Positions 10,301-23,075 are shown, numbered from the stretch's first letter. The stretch is 64,000 nt of DNA from Symbiodinium natans (GCA_905221605.1 CAJNDS010002211.1:62001-126000); one strand, 5' to 3'. Numbers and translations: made by a program. The notes: generated by a model from the sequence alone, not told the origin.

Positions 10301-12500
10301 CACCCATCAATGAACCGGTGGCCTACACCTCGGGAGAGTCCCAGATTTAGGTTTTAAAAACCTTTAGATTTTGGACTCATCTGGACTTCACATGTGAACC
10401 TCGTGTGCGATGAGAAAGAGCGCTGCGGAAAGAATTACTGGACATCCAGGTAATCTCCGGGTGGAGCCCACGTGCCACAGCATGCCACAGCCTAGCTGCT
10501 TCCACACAACTGTTAGCTTGCGCTGTCTTAGCCCACCCAGCTTGGTGCTTGTGCTGACAGAAACCCTCTGCATCACGTGCTGTTGTAGTGTACCAATCTG
10601 TGACAGTATCTTGTGTTTACGCAGCGACAACAGCAACTGGCCTCCGTGTGCTCCACTCAAGCTGAGGCAGACTTTGGTCGCCTGTCACAGATGTGGCGCA
10701 GTCTCAGGCAATGGACGGCAGGAGTACGGACATTGCTTTAAAACCGATATGGACGACGGTGACCAAAATCCTCTACAACAGTTCAGACCCAGATCGAGAA
10801 CGATTCCATGCATCTTGATTCTGCTGCACCGTCGGGTGTTCAGGACTCATCATCTACAGCGGAGGAGGCTTGAGGCTTTTCGCACACGCGCGCGCCTTCC
10901 GACTGGCATCGATGCAGACCGCCGCATCTTGCGGCAGCCGCTGTCCTTCGGCCAGACCGATGCACAACCTCCCGCCCCGCATCGCAATCAGGGGCCTACA
11001 TCGGGCTAGAAGCGCTAGGCCATGCTAGGCTCCAAGGAAGTAGCTCTCGTGCGACTGTGTCCGCTCTGACCCAAGGCCTGCTTCGTGGTGGGCCTGGCGG
11101 CCTTGGCCAGAACCTTTGCAAAGCGCACCGCAACAAAAAAAAGTTGCGAAGGTCACGAGGTCACGTACTTTCAGCATTCCACTCAGCAGTTGAACCTCCA
11201 CTGCATGAAGCCCTGATGCGAAACAAGAACGCCACTGCTGGACTGTTCATCGGCTCACCTGCTCCATGTCCTGCACAGAACCACCCAGAGAGGTCCAGGT
11301 CCGCCGTTGCCTCTCACATCGGCCACTTTAGGCTTCCACAACCACTTCACAGCTCAGCTCAGTGACCGAGCTCCCTAGCCCGCGTGTCAGTCATGAATCT
11401 GATGATACTAAGAGGGGGCGTGACCTTCGGCCTTCCTGCCAACTGCCGGGCCTCGCAGCAAGTCGGCCCACGCTGCAGTCGTGGCGCTGCATCATGAGTT
11501 GATGCGCACCTGCAAAACATGCACCACGGAGCTCATGCCAAACCCTTCCTCGCCCTTACCACAAACTCAAGTCCTGTAGCTGTTGGCCGGAGGCTTGCAA
11601 CTTTTTGTAACCCCTCGCTGGACGGCTGGGCGGTTAGGCACAGAGCACAGAGCACTTCCCGGTTGTTCTTGACAGGTTTCGAGAGATCGCCGAAGCGCTG
11701 TCGTGTCGATTTTTGTGCAGAAACAATTCGATTTAGCTTCCACCTGCGAAGATGAGTTTAGAAGTCCCAGGTCCTAGGATTGCCCTGTGAACCCTCTGAA
11801 AAAATTCTCAAGTAAGATCCTCTTAAAGCCAACAAGGAATTCTGTGGGTGACCCTCGACCCTTAAACCTCGATGTCACAGCTATACACCCGGCAAAAAGC
11901 GAAAATACGAAGAGCGACAGCCTGCAGACGCACCACTCTTCTTCTCGCAGCTTTCGCAAATGTGGCTTGATGCTCCTCCTACTGGTCATCTCCACTTCTA
12001 AGTCGAAGCGAAACTTCAATGCAGGAGCACATCGACAGGGAACATTTCTATTCCTTGATAAGTCTTGTGTGGGGGCGTGACAGCCCGAGTGTGGCAACTT
12101 CATGAATTGTTGTTGTTAGCTGGCGTTCTCGACAACACGTTTCAAAGGCTAAGATTAAATCCGCGGAACATCTGCAGTGACACACTCAGTTGTCTCAGGG
12201 CAGAGAAGCATTTTCAGGTACGTTAAGTTGTTCCTCGCCCTTTTGCTATACAAAGCCCTGGGCCCTGTCAAAATAAACGCCTTCATGGCGCCAAGGTACT
12301 GGTATGAGCTCAGAGGGATGGAAACTGTGGTTCCGCAGCATGTGCCAGCGTGTGCTCTTTTGCACTCCCTGCGAAACTGTAAAAGCAAATTGAAACCGTG
12401 AAAAGATTCCAGTGCGAAAGAGCCGCACTTCTAGTCGAATCCATGGAGGAGGAAGGTGAAGCCGCACGATCTGGCACAAAGAGCTTTGCCTGAACTTCGG
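7338..12500. other. Gene-poor stretch, scattered weak coding-like segments
   Basis: No gene could be assembled. Minus-strand segments with protein-like composition occur at about 8880-8750 (RVRLAAAPEASFEVLADLAL) and 7990-7760, and might be further upstream exons of the gene at 6.6-7.3 kb. On the plus strand, 9110-9290 reads as an acidic segment (DEGEAEENMSEAWGW). A 199-residue plus-strand frame at 10410-11009 has a CHRCG pair but no recognisable domain. The rest shows no repeat, RNA gene or domain that I can support. Confidence 0.3.
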
Positions 12501-12510
12501 GGCCAAGCTC

Positions 12511-12987
12511 TCAGATCTCATGATGCACATCGCTTGTTGCCCTCTTGCGGCCCACAAACATTCCCTGAATGATCTTGCCTTCCTTGGCAAGCTGTGCCAT
12601 GAACTCGAAGTCGGCGATCAACTTGTTGTAAGCTTCTTCATCCCAGTTCAACAACTTCTTGGCATCATAGACGGCCTGCAACTTCAGCATGTGCAAATAG
12701 CTGTTCATGGCAGGTGAGAAGCGACCGCTGTTCTCTGCAATCTCAACCTCAAAGCCTGCCTTCCTCAGCATTTTAGCATACTCCTCCACTGTTGGGATGG
12801 CAGGGAATGTCATCAGGCTCAGGTACTTCTGCGCTTCTGCGTCAGACAGACCTTCGCCCTCGATCCAGTCAGTAAACATGACTTTTCCTCCGGGCTTGAC
12901 GATGCGAGCAGCCTGGTCAATGATCAGTTGCTTGTCAGGCATGTAGCACCAAGCATCCTTGCTGTACACGAAATCAGCGGAGGCGTC
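12511..12987 (-). CDS. SAM-dependent methyltransferase, exon 2 (C-terminal half)
   Basis: This exon encodes about 158 residues starting DASADFVYSKDAWCYMPDK, continuing through an ARIVKPGGKVMFTDWIEGEG block and GLSDAEAQKYLSLM to a stop after VHHEI. DAWCYMPDK, RIVKPGG and FTDW are the post-I and motif IV-VI blocks of class I methyltransferases. The combination with EGEGLSDAEA and NSGRFSP closely resembles sarcosine/dimethylglycine N-methyltransferases, which make glycine betaine, an osmolyte. Substrate assignment is inference. The acceptor CAG at 12990-12988 is clear. No membrane segment or targeting signal is present in this half. Confidence 0.8.
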   Translation of the reverse strand, partial: DASADFVYSKDAWCYMPDKQLIIDQAARIVKPGGKVMFTDWIEGEGLSDAEAQKYLSLMTFPAIPTVEEYAKMLRKAGFEVEIAENSGRFSPAMNSYLHMLKLQAVYDAKKLLNWDEEAYNKLIADFEFMAQLAKEGKIIQGMFVGRKRATSDVHHEI

Positions 12988-13182
12988 CTGAGCGTTTGCA
13001 TAAACAACAACCTCTGCTTGCTGCGTGGGAAACGTTTGGAACGTGATTTGACATCCACTGGCATATGCAAAGGTACAAAGGCACGAAACGCGCACGACAT
13101 CTTGCCTGTGCTGCTACGACCTCGCAAATCCCCCACTGCTTCCTACATGTCTTCACTTATTCCAAACGCAGCCCCAAGTTTC

Positions 13183-13605
13183 AGCGAGGCCGTTCTCCAA
13201 GGAGTTCTTGTTGATGAACTTGATCTTGTCACCGAACCCCTCCTCCTCTGTCCTCTGTCTGCCCGTCTCCACCACAGACTTCGTGAGGTCCACGCCAATC
13301 ATCGAGTCTACCCCTGCAAGGCGAACCAAGCATCGCATTCCTCCGCCGTTGTTGCAGTTCAACTCAACTCCCTTCATCCCTGGCCCCACATGAGCTCTCT
13401 CAGCCAATTCCAAAGTGGAAGATGCGCCGCCGATGTCAATCTGTTTGCCCATGACCAGTTCCCACACCTTCTGCTCCGGACCGCTGTAGCACTTTGCAAT
13501 GGCATCTGCATTGGCTGCCTCTTGGTCTTGCAGGATCTTCATGGCGCGGCTGCACCACAGGCTTGAGAACGCAACCAACCAAGCGACGATCTGCACGAAC
13601 ACCAT
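13183..13605 (-). CDS. SAM-dependent methyltransferase, exon 1 (N-terminal half)
   Basis: The likely start is the ATG at 13605-13603. It opens a hydrophobic segment MVFVQIVAWLVAFSSLWC that could be a signal anchor, followed by AIAKCYSGPEQKVWELVMGK and the SAM-binding region GMKGVELNCNNGGGMRCLVR, then GVDLTKSVVE and INKNSLENGLA. The family normally has a D/E-x-G-x-G-x-G motif I. Here the first glycines are replaced (ELNCNNGGG), which may weaken SAM binding or be a lineage variant. The exon probably ends at about 13183, where a GA donor joins in phase to exon 2 to give NGLA-DASADF; a GC or GT donor nearby is not excluded. The intron is about 195 bases. In the same frame the open frame runs on to 13689, but a CTCAG just before the ATG suggests a spliced 5' leader. 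Confidence 0.72.
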
Positions 13606-13699
13606 GGCGTCAAATGGTGCGCTGAGATAGTCAGTATCTCTCAACGAGATGCAGACAAAGCAAGCTAAAAAATGAGCTTCGGTTGTCACTCACATGCGA

Positions 13700-15740
13700 A
13701 CGCAACAACCTTTCAGTTCGAAGTCGCGAAGAGTTCTTTGCATGACCCTCAAAGGTACCCTCCACGTACGGGCACACAATCTCACGGTTGACAGCGGCGT
13801 AGGATTCAACGTCAGGTTCTTTCATCTTGTATGTCTTTTCCGGGCCTCTGCTTTTAGAGAAGCCCTAGAGAACCCCTGGGCGACCCTCAAACCACAGACG
13901 GCCACAGCTGAAGGGCGGGGAAGGGCGAATGTGTCCAAGGCCGCGGCGCAACGACTGCTCCACCAGCCTCTCCTGCTTGCGCTCAAGGCGCCTAGGCCAC
14001 GGTGGTCCACCCGTACTTGGTTCTCGTACCAGTACACCGAGACACACAAGAGCTACATTGACTACGTGTCTCATGTGTCTCATGTGTCTTGTGGTCAGGC
14101 TGTGGTACTTGAGGCCACACTTGAGGCTTGAGGGGGCCGATGTCAAGAGAACAGTCTCGGGGGCTTGGCAATGTAAAATGATGGAAGCAAGGTTGCACGC
14201 GCTGCCGCAGAACAAATGACACACCACAGTGCCTCCCTTGAATGCTCGCAAGATGTTCCTGCTTCCGGTCTTTCAAGGCACTGGCTTCAGCTGTTTCTGT
14301 CGTTCTGCAGCGAACATGCCTCTGAGGAATTCACTGCTTGCGAGAAGAGGAAGCCAAGCTCGCTGCTCCTCAAGTCGAAGCCTTTCTTCTGCGTGTCGCT
14401 CCTGCCAAAGCGAGTTTGGAGCAAGCCGGATCAAGAGTGAAGCCACACCCTTCTTGGAAAGGAAGTGCAAAATCTGGATTCGGAGTGCTCCCAGGCAGGC
14501 CAGGCGCCTCTTGTCTTCCATCTTCCTGGAACAGCTGACGAAGCTGCAAGAGAGATGGAGCAAACGACACAGGTGCTGTTTTCCAACCCCCCCAAGCATT
14601 GTGCGCGCAATTTGTAGCTAGCCTTCGCCACCACTGCTCGGAATTTGGATAGGCACCACTCCGCCTGCAAGACTCACCGACGTGAAAAAGCGCATTACAT
14701 GCAGAAATCACAGAGGCGACAACATGTGTGTGCTCAACATGCGTTTCGCCAAGCTACCTCAGCAAAAGCTCTCCACGTGAGCCGACGTCAAGTTTCGATG
14801 AATCTTACGACTGCCTTAACCAAAACACACAAGAGCCCCTGGAAGAGAATCAACAATGCTGCAAAACATCTCATTCGCAACTGGGTCCGTTCGGAAACTC
14901 AGGATGGCCATCGTGCAGAGGTGAGTGTGGGCGCTCCGTTGCAGCTGCATCTAAAGCGCAGCAGAGCAGTGCACATGGATGATACTCGCGATGGTAGGAA
15001 ACTAAACGAAGCCACGACATCATTGAACATCTCCATCCCATAGTTGCTCAAAGATCATGAGGGTTAAGCACGTTTGTTGATTCAGCAAAAAAGCCCGTGT
15101 GGCAGGATGTTGGCTGAGACGCTTCGCAACTCTCCGACTCCAGCGCCCTGCTTCTGCAAACGAACCCTCCAAGGCGAAACAGGAGGGATCTCAATGATGG
15201 TGCACCTTTCGAACCGTTTGGCGCCTACAAGCACAGGTGCGTCGAGCAGACAGCAGCACTCCTACACATAATTCCTCATTGGGCAGGCACGCTTGTTTAT
15301 TCAGCGCGCCACAAAGACGTCCCACGACGCTCGCGCATTTGCAAGCACATTTACAAACGTGACACTCCGACCATCGAAGAACATCGGAGATCTCAACAAA
15401 CAAAGAGTCCAAGCATGTCTGTTGGCGCCGCATTCACCTTGGTCTAGGGCCGTCATTGCTCGTCCGGCGGCACATTTCTGGCAGGGAGGAAAAGCTGAAC
15501 GTGACCGACAGCTCCGACGGAGTCTTGAAGGTAGGCACGCAGAGGTAAGTCCTGCGGCAATAGAACCTTTCACTGTACTTCGGTTTCGTATGCTGCGCTT
15601 TAGAAAGCTTGCAGTTGCGTGTCGAAACTGCAAAAGGGGGCGAAAAATAGAAGGCAGAATTGGGGGTCATATAAAGAGATTGGGAGTATGGGTGACGAAA
15701 GGCGGTTCCAGCAAAGCCTGCTTAAGGGGCAAAAGGGCAG
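13700..15740. other. Stretch with possible isolated minus-strand exons
   Basis: Upstream of the methyltransferase the minus strand has two protein-like segments. One is KEPDVESYAAVNREIVCPYV (about 13825-13750). The other is a charged helix-like segment with ERHAEERLRLEEQRAWLPLL (about 14420-14280). Neither joins obviously in phase to the methyltransferase. A 45-base stretch at 14060-14100 repeats TGTCTCATG three times. Nothing else was recognised. Confidence 0.3.
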
Positions 15741-15741
15741 G

Positions 15742-18565
15742 TTAACGGCTCAAGAAGCAAGCCACAGATAAGGCCTCGACTGCCTTACAGGCAGCATCTC
15801 TGCAAGCGGTTGGGCGGGAATACGCCAAGATGCAGCGCTGAGGTTGCTTGTGTTTGTTGGAATACTTGTCTTTGGAGCATGGTTGAAGGTACTCACTTGC
15901 CCAGAACCGAACCGCGTAACTCAGAATCAATGAATGGCATACTGTGGCCTCTAACCGCTCAGCCTGCTTCTGCAGCTCCGCCGCCTTCCCAGGCTCGACA
16001 CAACAAGACCTAACTGCTGCGCCCTGGATGGAACCCCACAAAGAGTGTAAGTATAAGGTTCAGGGGTTGCGTGAACGTTTGGGCTCAAGGGTGGGGGGTT
16101 GGCACCTGATAAGAGACACGGAACCATGTATGGAAATGACGAGGCAAGGAGGACCCTAAACGTGGCTGTTGCCTCTTGGAGGGTTGCGTACCGAAGCTCT
16201 ACAGTGTTCGGAAAAAGAGTCAGTAAAAAGTCAATACTGAAGTACGCATTGCATGGCTTCTTCGCAATGACGTGTCGATGAATCCCCAACCACCAACCCG
16301 CCAAGGTCACTCACACCGGTTGTACCATAGAAACCTGATGAAGAAACATAAAAAAGCACATGAAACATGCAAGAATCATGTAGAGCAGGCCGGGAACTGC
16401 TAGGCAGCAAGGCCTCGACATATCGCTGGGCCAGAGCAAGCTTCCGCGCCTCCGTGCAGGTCGCTGCTCGCGTGGCAGAGGACTTTGCACTGCTTCCGGA
16501 AGCAGTGCATCAGTGAAGGGGGCTGGATTTAAAGGACATTTGGCCAGGTCGGCCTTGACAGCAAGAGTTGGCAAGTCCGCAAGTCCCTGGCTGCAGGACG
16601 GTGACCACATTTGTCTACCTTGCAAGGCCACCTTCGCCTTCGCCCCCACACACACTCTCCGCGGTCGTTTGGAGGGACTCCAAAGACTCCAAAGGTGCCT
16701 TGTGTCGCAAGTTCAAGGACTCGGCGGAGTGGCGTGGAACCCCAGGCGGCACTATCAACCTCAGAGCAACATTGAGCAACATTGGGCAACATTCAGCAAC
16801 ATTGGGCAAACAGTCATCAACATCGAGCAACATTGAGCAACATCGAGCAGCATTGAGCAACTGCAACACACAAATCCAGCCTCATAACGCAGCACCATGA
16901 ATGTTGCAAGTCCGGCCCCTCCGCTACTCCACATGGCTTCGGCCTGGGTGGAGCCGATGGAAGCTCGGGCTTCTCTTGCTCGACGGCTTTCGATGCAGGC
17001 CTGACGGTTGCAAGTGGGAACGAGGCTTCTCAGGCCCCTCCAAGACCCTCAACCCGTCGATGAGGCTCGGACAGGGTCTCCTTCGGAAAGGTTGACATGG
17101 AGAAGAAGCTGCGGATCAGCCTCAGCGATCTCGGCCGTGGGCCATAGGGCAGAGACCATGGATCTGGAAACAGACGCCTAAACTCCACAAAGACTGCATC
17201 TTGCAGATCGCTAGCTGCTGGCCATCACATTCACTCTTCGACTCTTTCGGCTTTTTGCTCCAGCCGAGGCCCCATCTTGGTGTGGGACGCCATCTCCACC
17301 TGCCAGTTGGAGCCCCAAAAAGGAAGCGGAGTTCGTTGACCTTTATCGAAGCTACGCTGCGGCACCCTCGGGATAGCTCCCAGTACATGACTTTCCCCCA
17401 TGACGCGAGCCGCCGCGACGGATTTCAGACATCTTCGGTGCTTCCGGAGGACAAGTTACAAAAAAAAAAGTCTGAGGGCGCATTCCAATGTTCCATCCCA
17501 AAAAGGCATCTGAAACATCTGAAGGCCGGCTGATAAGAAGTCTTTATCGCCACCTCCACGACGTCGTCCACTGTGATGTCCTCCTCTTCTGCCGCCTGGA
17601 AGCCAAAGGCAGCATTCGCGCGCACGTCATGCAGTTGAGCACATTGCTGGAACCCTACGGCATGACAAGATCCCCAAGGGCTCAATCCCCACTAGCAAAC
17701 CAGCTGTCAGCAGCCAAAGAAGACCTGTAAAAATCAGAAATCTCAACACTCCTGGCATGTGGCAGGCCAAACCCCCTCTCCCCTAATACATCGCCAGTGG
17801 TTGCAACCCAGGCATCTCTTGCATCACACTGCTTCACTGCAACGTTGCCCCACTGCTCTTGCCAACACACTGAAGCAGGCTCACGTAGGAGACGATGATG
17901 ACGTCAGGAATGGCAAACGAGATGATATAGATGCTGAAAGCTCGCATTCAATCATTGACTGGTGTTGAAAGTCCTGTTTTGTACACACATGACAGTCTTG
18001 CGTACCCAACAAGGATAGATTGGATGGATCCTGACAAGGTTAGCAGCCAACACGGCAAGCAGGCAATAATTGTCTAGCAATGGCAGCCTGGACATCAGAC
18101 AGACAACTGCACCGAAATGCACTTGAATAAGAGCCCCAGTCAGGCAGCTGGTGGATTTGCGCGAGAGCATGCTGACTGTGAACCAACTTTGGAGGTGATG
18201 GCGCGCTGATCACTTTCACTTTCGCTTTTCTCGTTACTAAGTCTGGGTCTGCTTGCCTCTCTGGAGGACAAAGAGTACTCTCCAGCTTGCAGCTGTACCG
18301 TGCTGGTGGTGATCGAATGTGCGCAAATGTGTACGAGCGGTTCAAAGCTTAGGGCTTTTGGGTTGCGGGGGGTGAAGGAGCGACGGGGATGATCGAAGTG
18401 GGTAGATTTTAGTTCCTGGTTTTCAGCATCAACAGTTCTAACCTGGATTAACCTGGTGAACTGTCCCGGCCGAATCCGGGGATCTCCACGTGCCTCCTGC
18501 TGGCCCTCCTGCGTGTCTTCCTGCATCCCCGATGGATCAAGTGATTGCAGGGCGGCATCGAGCAC
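15742..18565 (-). CDS. Multi-exon putative membrane protein, family unknown
   Basis: Minus-strand segments of clear protein character lie between low-quality sequence. From 5' to 3': a hydrophilic region MLDAALQSLDPSGMQEDTQE (18565-18420) continuing with SSREASRPRLSNEKSESESD (to about 18220). Next come a hydrophobic FSIYIISFAIPDVIIVSYVS (17940-17880), a second hydrophobic GLLWLLTAGLLVGIEPLGIL (17735-17670) and an acidic ANAAFGFQAAEEEDITVDDV (17630-17550). Then follow a third hydrophobic stretch GLLYMILACFMCFFMFLHQV (16400-16330), FSIDFLLTLFPNTVELRYAT (about 16235-16165), and EPGKAAELQKQAERLEATVC (15990-15920). Three or more membrane spans with a Ser/Glu-rich N-terminus suggest a transporter or channel, but no diagnostic motif was found. 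Some segments may belong to a neighbouring gene. Confidence 0.4.
16767..16862 (+). repeat. GAGCAACATTG minisatellite
   Basis: About eight imperfect copies of an 11-base unit (GAGCAACATTG and variants GGGCAACATTG, GAGCAACATCG) in tandem. Confidence 0.85.
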
Positions 18566-18599
18566 TTCAGGTTGCTTCGCGCAGCGTTGAAACTGAAGG

Positions 18600-21500
18600 C
18601 AAATATGCGGGTCTCCCTCATTGGGGTCCCCTCTTTGCGTAAACCCCCATATATGGTTGGAGCACAGCTCGAAACCTACCTAAAACACCTGAAGCCCTCG
18701 ATGTCTGCCGAGCCTTGCCAGGAGCGTGCGCCTCGGAGCACTCAAAAGAATGAGAAACAGCAGTAGCTTTTCAACTCGGTCAGATGGCCGCCATGAGAAG
18801 AACCTCAGGATAAAGCATAGCAGAGCTGAAGCTCAAGATGATCTCAACTTCCACGTCCCGCCTGTCTTTGCCTCAGCTGCTGCCGACGGTGGCGCTTCTC
18901 GTCCTTCATTGGCACGATGCTACGGCAAACCTTCTGAAAAGAACAGCATGGGCATGAAGCATCCAGTAACAAACAAGGCCTAAACCCAGACTCAAGCCAA
19001 GCCCCACAGAAGCAACCCCGAATGAAGCAACCCCGAATGCCCAACGGAGGCCTGCAGTTCTTTGCAGGACTTGCGGATTTGTTTCAGCAGCTCCTGCAAA
19101 TGCATCTGTTGGCTGAGGGCTTCCCCTCAGCCATGTACGTCTTGGGCCATTGGAGTGAACGAAGAGTCGGTTCCAGAAGGGCACAACAGTCAAAGCAACC
19201 AAGACCTACTTTGACGAATCCGCAAGGGCCTGTTGCTGTCGCCGAAAATGCTGGCCCATATCGCGCCGCTCAGCGACAAAGCGCCTGGCAGTTACCTGTC
19301 AACATTCAACAGCTGCATGACCTAGCGGTTCTGGGTAAATTCACGAAGAAATCGTGAAGTTCGGACATGCTGCTTAAACACAACCCTCTAAGGCTTGAGA
19401 GCCCGGATTGTAAGTTTTGAACGCACACGCTAGGAAATTTCTGCACTCAGGCATCCAGAACGCAGTGCCAAAGTAGTTCTAAGGAGTCAGTCATGAGCTG
19501 ACAATAGTTGAGAACTGTCGGGGTCGAGATCGGGCTACGCTGGCTGCTCGCAGCGCTGAACTTGGATCTGCAGCCCTTCGATGCCTATATTATTAATATT
19601 CTGAATATGATTCAAATTGCTTAATACTTTTTATTGTATTAGTAGTGCAAGTCTCGGCATGTTTTGCGTCAAAGTTCTGCTGTCAAGTCGGATCGCCACA
19701 CAGCATCTGATGCCGACCTGTCGACAAAGCAGGATAGCTCCAAGAATCGACGAACCGCTCCACTAGCTACCACCCAAAAATGTCCGCCACTTCAGGCAGA
19801 TAATCCCCATACGGCCTGTCCAAGAAATGCCGCTTGAGCGCTTCAACGGAGAAGTCCCGGCCAGGTCCGTGGAGTCCGCAGTGATGGACGAGGTACCGGT
19901 AGGCCTTCACAAGCCTTGGTCCAAACTCCGAGACATTCCGAGACAAAGACTCAAACCCTACGCCGACTTGCTGGACCCAAACCGCGCAAGAAAGTTTAAC
20001 CTGCTAAAAAACTCAAGCCGTTCGAGGAACTTCTGGCATCTTGGGCAGAGGCCCTGGCGGGTACCTTCCCAGATGCTCCTGGAAGCTCTGCAATATGCTG
20101 CACTCAGAGGTCGAAAGCTTAAAGTGCTCAACGGCCACATGGCTTTGTCACCTTCACACCGTCCTGCTGTGAGGATCTCGGGCACAGTCCAGCTCAGCCC
20201 GCTGATATTCGGCGGCACAGCTGGGGTCCAGAATCATCGAGCAACTCGAGGAGCCCTCGCCGACCTCATCGAAGCATGTGGAAGTCGTGGCGCATTTTTG
20301 TCGCTGCAACTTGTCCGGAACACCGAAAAAACGCACCAAACAAAGCTTGCCACTGTCTGTGCATGCTTGTGTTGCGCGAACGAACGTGATGAAAATGTGA
20401 CGAGTGGCGAAGAGCACCTCCTCAGAGGGCAAAGGCAACAGGGGGAACTCGGGAGCTCCTGGCGTCAGCGGGCAGGCCAGTCCGAAGCACGCCTGGGCAA
20501 GGGACAGTCGGCAGCTGGGACGTGATCTCGTGTCCGAAACATTGCGATGTTGCAGGGCTCCATACGAGTGAAGATTCAGAAGTTCGGACAGCAACCGAAC
20601 CCAATTCTCAGGCAACGGAACTACAAAGATCCCAGTAAGACTAAAGAGCTCATGAAAACGACACTGGCATGGCGCAGATGCAAAGCTGCAGAAGTTGTCT
20701 TGGCCGGGCTTTCCAAAGAGTCTCTCGTCTGTCCTTGGAAAGCAGGCGAGGTTGGTATGTTTGGGCGCGTGTGCGTGTGGGCGCCTCATGAGATCCTTGA
20801 CTGCTAGAACCTGCTGGACGTAGGACGATGATGCCAAAAGCCTAGCACTGGAGTTTCCTGTTAAAGAAGGCTGCGAACTCGAAAGTGTTGAATGAATTGC
20901 AAACGGGGGTCGCCGCATCGCGAAGGACGGTTAAGCAGCTTCCTCCTTTCTGACCTGCATTCAATTTTCAAGCACGAAAACTTCTTAGGTAATATGCCCT
21001 TGAACCTCACTCAATCGAAACAGGCCTGCGATGCAGTCAGCGTTGACGGCGACCGGCACAGCAAACAGAACAATGCCAGGAAGCCGAGTGACCATGGTTG
21101 GACTCAACAAACTTCTTGTGATGTGCTGCTTCGAGTTGTGACTGTATCATGTCGTCTGCTGTATGTTTAAGCGTTAAGTATGAACGACGGGTTTCGCCAC
21201 GTAGTATCGTACAGCTCCTACATTAAATGCCGAAACCCCGTGTCCGCAAATCACCTCAAGCTGGCTTGACACTAGTTATCTGCCAGACGGTCGCTCCGTG
21301 TGCGGAGAAGCAGCGTGCATGCGACAAAACCGCACATGAAGCCAATTGTTGCTCATGCTGTCAATAGCGAAGCACCATTCGAACTTAAACACTTGATTCT
21401 TTTGTATAGGGAGGACTATACGACATGCATTGCAGCAGGACTGCGGATGCATCCTGCCTCGCGCTGCCAACCCTTCTCGAGTCGCACCAACCTATGGCTC

Positions 21501-22440
21501 AAAGAAAAAGAAAAAAACATTCGTATGCTGATGTGGCCATCTTGGGAAAACCGATTCGGTCCGGCACTCTTTTTGGCGAGCATCCGCCAGAGCTGCCTGC
21601 AACACCGCACTGCAAGGCATGGAACCAAGCATGCCCAAGTCAAAAACAAGACAATGCACTCTCGCAACCTTTACAAAAACTACTTGTTGCAGCGACATGC
21701 GGCCTCAAAGTAAAGTTGATGCTCCACGCCTTGGACTGACACACAGCTGAACCTTGACCACTCTCCACAAGTTGTTGGGTCTTCAACACATCCAACAGCA
21801 TACTTTTCGGATGGTGCCCTGTTGCAACGGTTTTGACAGATACAGAAACTTTTTCACAATGGAACCACTTGGGTGCGGACAATCTTGGCGATGCTCTTCA
21901 AGCAATTCTCGGGCATGCCTCGAATTTGGATGGGACGTAGTATTTCACATGTGAAAGTCAGCACACAAAAAACTCTTCACACCATGCGGTCCGAACACAT
22001 CCAATGGCAACATGCGCAACCTTCATGGCATTCCATGTTTGCACAGTGAAAACCACTACCCTTTCGGCTCCCATACATAGCTGATCTTCCTGCACTTGTG
22101 TCCCTCTTTCTGTCCTTCAAAAAATCTGCCATGATTAGTCCTTTACACCAACATTCCATTGCCATGAGCACGCTACTGGCAAAACCCATGGCTGCGCAAC
22201 AAAGTTGCATGCACTCCAGCAAGGTTGAAACCTAGCAACAACACAACGCGCACAGCTCAAAAAACAACTGCATCCAGAAAAGAAGCGCCATGGGGCCTGA
22301 GTCCCCGAATCAGGATGAGGACAAATCCCTTCAGACGAGCATTATTGCCCCCAGTAAAAACAAGGGGGTGGACATGAGCGGTTTCGAAACCTCAAAAACT
22401 CAGCATGGTAAACTACGAAGTTTGCTTGGTAAGGGTTTCG
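18600..22440. other. Gene-poor stretch
   Basis: The minus strand at 19140-19050 gives a helix-like LQELLKQIRKSCKELQ and at 18930-18860 a basic MKDEKRHRRQQLRQRQ, which may be exons upstream of the membrane-protein gene. At 19830-20920 both strands are open for over 230 codons and neither frame has a recognisable domain. The A/T-rich spot at 19590-19640 (about 50 bases) is the only compositional anomaly. No repeat array or RNA gene was recognised. Confidence 0.3.
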
Positions 22441-22464
22441 TCTTTAGGGTTCCGCGCTCAACCG

Positions 22465-22655
22465 TCAACTCAACCTCCTCGCCCTCCCCTCGCCCCTCCT
22501 CGACCCTCCCTCGCCCCTGCCCTCGCCCCTCCCGTCGCCCCTCCCCTGCGCCTTCCCTCGCCTCCCCCCCTCGACCCTCCCCTCGACCCTCCCCTCGCCC
22601 CTCCCCTCGCCCCTCCCGTCGCCCCTCCCCTCGCCCCTCCGCTCCTCCCCTCTTT
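22465..22655. repeat. Pyrimidine-rich (CCCCTCCCCTCG) minisatellite
   Basis: About 190 bases of imperfect tandem CCCTCGCCCCTC / CGACCCTC units. The plus strand is almost only C and T with regular G, and the minus strand is purine-rich. It follows a degenerate TTTAGGG-like patch (22430-22450). Confidence 0.85.
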
Positions 22656-23075
22656 TGCTAGTTTTGGACTGGAGTCCAGGTTCATGGATGTCCATGGACT
22701 TGGCAAAAGTCTTTACAACTGTATGTCGTGTATGGATTAACTCATGTCTACACTGGGCGACCCACGACCGAGACACCCGCCATCATGACCACCATGCACA
22801 CTAGGCGACCTGTCGACCATAACACCTGGCCAGTGTGACCAAACGAGCTTTTACTGTATGTTGTGCATATTTCAACACCTCGGGGAGGAGGGCCGAAAAG
22901 TCATACCAGAAGTTGGAGTCCACACCCTCTGCCTCCAAATGAAAACATCGACATCCTTTTCATTCTGCATCTGCCGCGCCTCTCAGTGAGTCTTTTGCCC
23001 CTGAGAACATCGATCCGCATGTTGTTGCACGAAGCGACTGTACAAAATCTAACAAATTTCCAAGCTTTCAGGTGC

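Noticed and set aside
16078-16089. TTTGGGCTCAAG as a spliced-leader relic
   Set aside because: It has one mismatch to the leader end and no leader-like sequence further upstream; chance is likely.
19827-20918. Overlapping long frames on both strands
   Set aside because: Both are over 230 codons, neither has a domain or a splice context, and nothing distinguishes coding from chance.
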